NCBI GenBank assembly: GCA_964638815.1
Contig: CAZXBB010000076.1
Location: forward strand, 1 to 7,809
Reading direction: 5' to 3'
DNA length: 7,809 bases
From: CAZXBB01 sp964638815
GTDB taxonomy: Bacteria; Planctomycetota; Phycisphaerae; Phycisphaerales; SM1A02
Under the pieces are notes generated by a model that ran no database searches, had not been told where the DNA came from, and saw only the letters and a list, made by a program, of their open reading frames with translations. Below are positions 4,315-7,809 of the stretch, one piece after another. The translations under genes and the position numbers were made by a program. Position 1 is the stretch's first letter. Every line of letters starts with the position of its first letter.

Positions 4315-7300
4315 GTGGAATCCACGGGAAAGCACGCGAGGCCGCGATCGCGCGGGCGGAAGCTCCGGCGCGGCCTGCTCCTGCTCTCGCTGGCTGCGGT
4401 GGTCGTCGCGATCGTGGTGCAGGTCATCCTGTGGAGCGACCTTCCCCGGCGCTTCGTCGTCGCCCGCCTCGAGCGCGACCTTGGTGCGCATGTGCAGCTC
4501 GGTGCGCTCGAGGTCGGCTGGCTCGGACGGACGACGGCGCGCGAGGTCTCGGTACGGCGACCACTCGACGACGGTCCGCTCCTGCTTGCGTCCCGCGTCG
4601 AGGTGACGCACGCGGCGCTGTTGCGCGTGCTCCTCGGGGGGGGGCTTGCGATCGAGGCGGTCAGCGTCGAGCAGCCGCGGATCCGCGTCGTCGAGGACGA
4701 GCGCGGCGTATGGAACGTCATCGAAGCCTTCGCGCAGCGCGGCCGACCGAACGGCGCGGCGAACGGCGCGGATGGAGCGCGCCGCGCCGCGCCGCTCGCG
4801 CTGCCGCGCCTGGCGATCACGGACGCCGAAGTCGTCCTCGCGCCGCACGGACGTCCGCCGGTGACGCTCTCGGGCGTCCGCCTGACGGGAGCGCCCGAAG
4901 GAAGCGTTGCGTGGACGTTCGCGGGCGCCATCGGCGACATGCTGGAGTTCGAAGGACGACTCGCTCTCGACACCTCGATGGCGCAGCACGTCGAGTTCAG
5001 CGGCGACGGGCTCGAGGCCCTTCTCGGGCCGCTCGGCGTCGGCGACGGCATGGCGGCGGTCGGGATGCGGGCAACGTGGGACGGTGCGCGAACGGACGCC
5101 GGCGTCGCGGGACGTCTGGCCGTGACGCGGGCGCGCGTGGGCGACGCGCACGCATCCGGAAGTCTCGACGTGAGTCTCGAACGCGGAGCGGTCCGGCTCG
5201 ACGGGCCCGATCTCGTCGTCGACGTGCCGGCCCGCGGGATCGCCGACCTTCGCGTGCGCGCCGGCACGGTCGTCGTCACCGGCGACCGGCTCGAAGCGAC
5301 CCGCGTCGTGGTCGAGACGGACCGAATCCGGGCGATGGTCGACGGGCACTGGGATGCCGACGCCCGGGACGGCGCGGCGACGGCGACGTGGGAAACCGCG
5401 CGGCCGCTGTGGTCCGCGGACGCTCACGGGCGTCTCGACGTCAGTGTTGCGGCGCCGTCGGTGGGTCCGATGTCCCTCACGGCCGCGGTGCAGGCGGCGG
5501 GTCGCCGGGCGGACGCTTCATTCGAGCTGAACGCCGAGGTCTCGGCGTCCGGTCCCGACGTGCGGACGCTGGCCGGAGCCGTCACGATCAACACAGCGCG
5601 CTGGCGCGAGGGCGACCGGACGATCGCCGTAGCGGACGTGCGCGCCGGCCTCGCCGCGGACTGGCCCGTGATCCGTCTGGACACGATCGAAGGCCCGGAG
5701 GTCGACGCAGCGGTGCGGGCGGCGTACGACGCGGCATCCGGGCAGTGGTCGATCGTCGGGTCGATCCGGGATTACCCGGTCGTCGCCGGCGACGAGACCG
5801 TGCCGGTGTCATTGACGATCGACGCGCGGGGCGATCACGAACGGGCTGACGTCGAACGGCTCACCGCGTCGACACCCTACGGCACGGCCCGCGTCGAGGG
5901 CCGCGTGAACGTCGCGGCCGGCCTCGCGCTGGACGCGACGATCGATGCGGCGGGATCCCTCGCTGCGCTGCCGGAAGGAACGCCGTCGGGCACGGTGCGC
6001 GTGCGTGGCCGGGTGCAAGGCCCGCTCTTCCCCCCGGCCGCGCGCTTCTCCGGAACGGTGGAGACGCCGGAGTTGGCGTTGACTGACGCGAAGATTCCCG
6101 CGATCACGTGGCCCGTGGCGCTGACGATCGACGAGCGGTACGACGTGCGGTGGACGACCGATGCGGTGAAGTTCGCGGGCGGCACGCTTCGCACGGAAGG
6201 CACGTTCGCCGGCGCGGTCGGCGCGGAGGCGCTCGTCGCCATTGACTTCGAGGCGATCGGTGTCGACCTCGCCCGGTTCGCCGATGTCGTACCGGCAGCG
6301 GCGGCCGCAGCCGGATCCGCGACGACGCTCGGCCGCGTCGAAATCCCGGTGTCCGCGCCGGGGACGTTCCGGGTCGCGGCGGACTGGCAGATCGAGGACG
6401 TGACCTGGCGGGAGGTGGCGATCGGGGCGGGGGCCGGGCGTGTCGAGGCGTCGCGCGAGCGCGTGGACCTCACGGACATCGATGTCGGCCAGGGTGAGAG
6501 CCGCATCACGGGATGGGCGCGCGTCAGCCCGGCGAGACGCGCGCTGAGCGCGAAGCTCACCGCACGGCGCTGGCCGGTCGTGCTGCCCGCCGACGCGGTT
6601 GCCTACGTCGACGCCGACATCGACGCCGGGATCGACCTCGCAACGAGCCGGTCGCACGGCACCGTGCAGGGTTCGATGGATGTCCTCCGCGCCGGCACGC
6701 ATTTCGCGGCGGTGGACGTCGAAGCGACGTTGACCGGCGGGACGGTTGAAGTGAGCACGTTGACGGCGCGTTTGTGGGACGGAACCGTCGATGGGTTCGT
6801 CGTCGTACCGATCGACGACTGGACGGCGGCGCGGGGCGAGATCACCTGGTCCGGACTGCGGCTCGCGGACATGGGCGCCGACGTGCCAGGTCGTGTGGCG
6901 GGGCGGGTCGTCGTGGCGCCGGCACCGGGTCCGCGGCCGCTCGAGCCCCTGCTCATCCGCGGCGGGTTCGAGCCGGACGGCGTGCGCCTCGGTATCACGG
7001 AAGTCGGCATCGCCGAATTCGCCCTCTATCTCGGCCCGCAGCGCGCGATTCTGCACCGGTCCACGGTGGCGTTTGCCGGCGGCACGATTGAGGGCTGGGC
7101 ACGGGGGACGTGGCGGGACGGGCATCCGTTCGTGTTCCTCGACGCGCGGCTGCAGGGGCTGGAGGCGGCCGGGCTCGCCGGCGTGCTGAACGAGACACCG
7201 GTGGAAATGCCCGGGCGCGTCGACGGCACGGTGTCGGGGGGTGGTCCGCTTGACGATGTCGACCGTCTCTTCGGCGCGGCGACGCTGACGATCGCGGATT

Positions 7301-7710
7301 CGGATCTTCTCGGGGTCGAAATGGTGTCGGCGCTCTACGACGTTCTCAACCTCCGGATCGGCGGACGGGAGCCGGAGGGTCGCGGCCGCGCTGAGCTGCG
7401 TCTCGAAGGCCGTGCGCTGGACGTGCGAAGCGTGGAATACTTCAATCACGGCACCGACATCGTCGCCCGGCTGCGGGTCGAAGATGTGTGGAAAGGCGCT
7501 GCGTCACCGATCACCGGCACTGCCCTCGGCGCGGTCCGACCGCTGAAGGACTTCGAGCTGCCGCTCTTCCGCAACATCGACCGCGGCATGCGCGCGATCC
7601 AGACGAACACCGGCGGAGTGCGCCTCCACGGAACGCTCGGCGCGCCGATCATCACGTCGGTCCCGGTGCCGGAGCTGGCCGCGGCGCTGCGCGCGGCGCT
7701 CGGGCAGTGA
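4315..7710 (+). CDS. AsmA/TamB-like trans-envelope protein
   Basis: A 1131-residue protein with a GTG start supported by the GGAGGA site. Residues 1-18 are basic, 19-40 form a single membrane anchor (RGLLLLSLAAVVVAIVVQVI), and the rest is a long beta-rich periplasmic part without further TM segments. Residues 45-140 follow the AsmA N-terminal style: 'RRFVVARLERDLGAHVQLG', then 'LAIEAVSVEQPRIRVVEDE', 'GVWNVIEAF'. The middle is a series of alternating beta strands with 'GRL/GTV/GRV' turns. From about residue 900 to 1131 ('FALYLGPQRAILHRSTVAF', 'DSDLLGVEMVSALYDVLNL', 'TGGVRLHGTLGAPIITSVPV') it resembles the AsmA-like C-terminal region. Members such as AsmA, TamB and YhdP are beta-groove proteins implicated in moving lipids or maintaining the outer membrane; the exact subfamily cannot be assigned by eye. 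A run of nine G (4636-4644) lies near the 5' end. A palindromic repeat begins six bases after the stop. Confidence 0.85.
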   Translation: MESTGKHARPRSRGRKLRRGLLLLSLAAVVVAIVVQVILWSDLPRRFVVARLERDLGAHVQLGALEVGWLGRTTAREVSVRRPLDDGPLLLASRVEVTHAALLRVLLGGGLAIEAVSVEQPRIRVVEDERGVWNVIEAFAQRGRPNGAANGADGARRAAPLALPRLAITDAEVVLAPHGRPPVTLSGVRLTGAPEGSVAWTFAGAIGDMLEFEGRLALDTSMAQHVEFSGDGLEALLGPLGVGDGMAAVGMRATWDGARTDAGVAGRLAVTRARVGDAHASGSLDVSLERGAVRLDGPDLVVDVPARGIADLRVRAGTVVVTGDRLEATRVVVETDRIRAMVDGHWDADARDGAATATWETARPLWSADAHGRLDVSVAAPSVGPMSLTAAVQAAGRRADASFELNAEVSASGPDVRTLAGAVTINTARWREGDRTIAVADVRAGLAADWPVIRLDTIEGPEVDAAVRAAYDAASGQWSIVGSIRDYPVVAGDETVPVSLTIDARGDHERADVERLTASTPYGTARVEGRVNVAAGLALDATIDAAGSLAALPEGTPSGTVRVRGRVQGPLFPPAARFSGTVETPELALTDAKIPAITWPVALTIDERYDVRWTTDAVKFAGGTLRTEGTFAGAVGAEALVAIDFEAIGVDLARFADVVPAAAAAAGSATTLGRVEIPVSAPGTFRVAADWQIEDVTWREVAIGAGAGRVEASRERVDLTDIDVGQGESRITGWARVSPARRALSAKLTARRWPVVLPADAVAYVDADIDAGIDLATSRSHGTVQGSMDVLRAGTHFAAVDVEATLTGGTVEVSTLTARLWDGTVDGFVVVPIDDWTAARGEITWSGLRLADMGADVPGRVAGRVVVAPAPGPRPLEPLLIRGGFEPDGVRLGITEVGIAEFALYLGPQRAILHRSTVAFAGGTIEGWARGTWRDGHPFVFLDARLQGLEAAGLAGVLNETPVEMPGRVDGTVSGGGPLDDVDRLFGAATLTIADSDLLGVEMVSALYDVLNLRIGGREPEGRGRAELRLEGRALDVRSVEYFNHGTDIVARLRVEDVWKGAASPITGTALGAVRPLKDFELPLFRNIDRGMRAIQTNTGGVRLHGTLGAPIITSVPVPELAAALRAALGQ
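4636..4644 (+). repeat. Nine-G homopolymer within the AsmA-like gene
   Basis: GGGGGGGGG codes for three glycines (residues 108-110, within 'VLLGGGLAIEA'). Tracts of this length slip in replication and are also hard to sequence; loss or gain of one base would truncate the protein early. The reading frame is intact as given. Confidence 0.9.
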
Positions 7711-7716
7711 TCTCGT

Positions 7717-7809
7717 CTTGCCGATCCCACCATTCGTGTCCGCATCCGCGCCTTGTGGTGCGGGCGCCCTCGCCTGCACCTCGTCCCCTGCGGGTTTCGG
7801 GTGCAGGCG
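7717..7809 (+). repeat. Palindromic dispersed repeat, copy D (cut by window end)
   Basis: CTTGCCGATCCC and the following 80 bases match copy A (2513-2603), with two substitutions in the lead and a slightly longer loop (CCTGCGGGTTTCGG versus CCTGGGGTTCGG). The left palindrome arm is 7751-7780; only the beginning of the right arm, GGGTGCAGGCG (7799-7809), is inside the window. It starts six bases after the AsmA-like stop codon, in the same orientation as copies A and B. Confidence 0.9.

Noticed and set aside
3718..5427. Open frame of 569 codons on the minus strand
   Set aside because: It lies antisense to the lipoprotein and AsmA-like genes, is rich in Arg/His/Asp without domain character, and crosses the real gene boundary. 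It is typical of a shadow frame in very GC-rich DNA.
4248..5849. Open frame of 533 codons on the plus strand overlapping the AsmA-like gene
   Set aside because: The product is almost wholly Arg/Gly/Ala with no hydrophobic pattern, while the overlapping frame has a signal anchor, ribosome site and AsmA-like regions.

Overview
The window is very GC-rich (about 70%) and looks like a Planctomycetota chromosome, most likely Phycisphaerae or a relative. Three things point there: a C-terminal dockerin-like tail on the minus strand with the 'GDILELVEAWGPC ... CPADRDSDGR' pattern common in that group, a DUF6655-type lipoprotein, and a DoxX/YtkA-like fusion whose mature N-terminus starts 'HERW'. The assignment is inferred from protein character only; no rRNA or marker gene is present.

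Layout. Positions 1-90 are a degenerate CCCGCG simple repeat. A short minus-strand ORF (409 to 128) with a good Shine-Dalgarno ends in a two-repeat dockerin-like module, but its signal-peptide-like stretch lies in a neighbouring frame, so it is probably broken. Divergently, on the plus strand, a good sigma-70-like promoter (538-566) is followed about 40 bp later by a very strong intrinsic terminator (611-656). Only then comes a polytopic membrane protein gene (683-2350). This is either a small RNA gene or an attenuated leader. The membrane protein has a signal peptide, a CxxCxxC loop, two tandem DoxX-like 4-TM units, a further TM segment and a periplasmic YtkA-like Met/His-rich domain.

Positions 2351-3684 contain no convincing gene. 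They are a repeat-rich spacer. It holds two copies of a palindromic repeat family (2505-2628, 2634-2706), a diverged member (3304-3377), a perfect 42-bp tandem duplication (3014-3097) with a diverged inverted copy (3247-3288), and a weak attC-like imperfect inverted repeat (about 2829-2995). A fourth palindromic copy begins six bases after the last gene and runs off the window end.

Positions 3685-7710 are a tight two-gene envelope operon: an outer-membrane-type lipoprotein of the DUF6655 kind and a 1131-residue AsmA/TamB-like protein with one N-terminal membrane anchor. The second GTG start touches the first gene's stop codon and uses a GGAGGA ribosome site inside the first gene's end, so the two are probably translationally coupled. 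Together they suggest a trans-envelope (lipid transport or outer-membrane homeostasis) function. The long gene carries a run of nine G that could slip.
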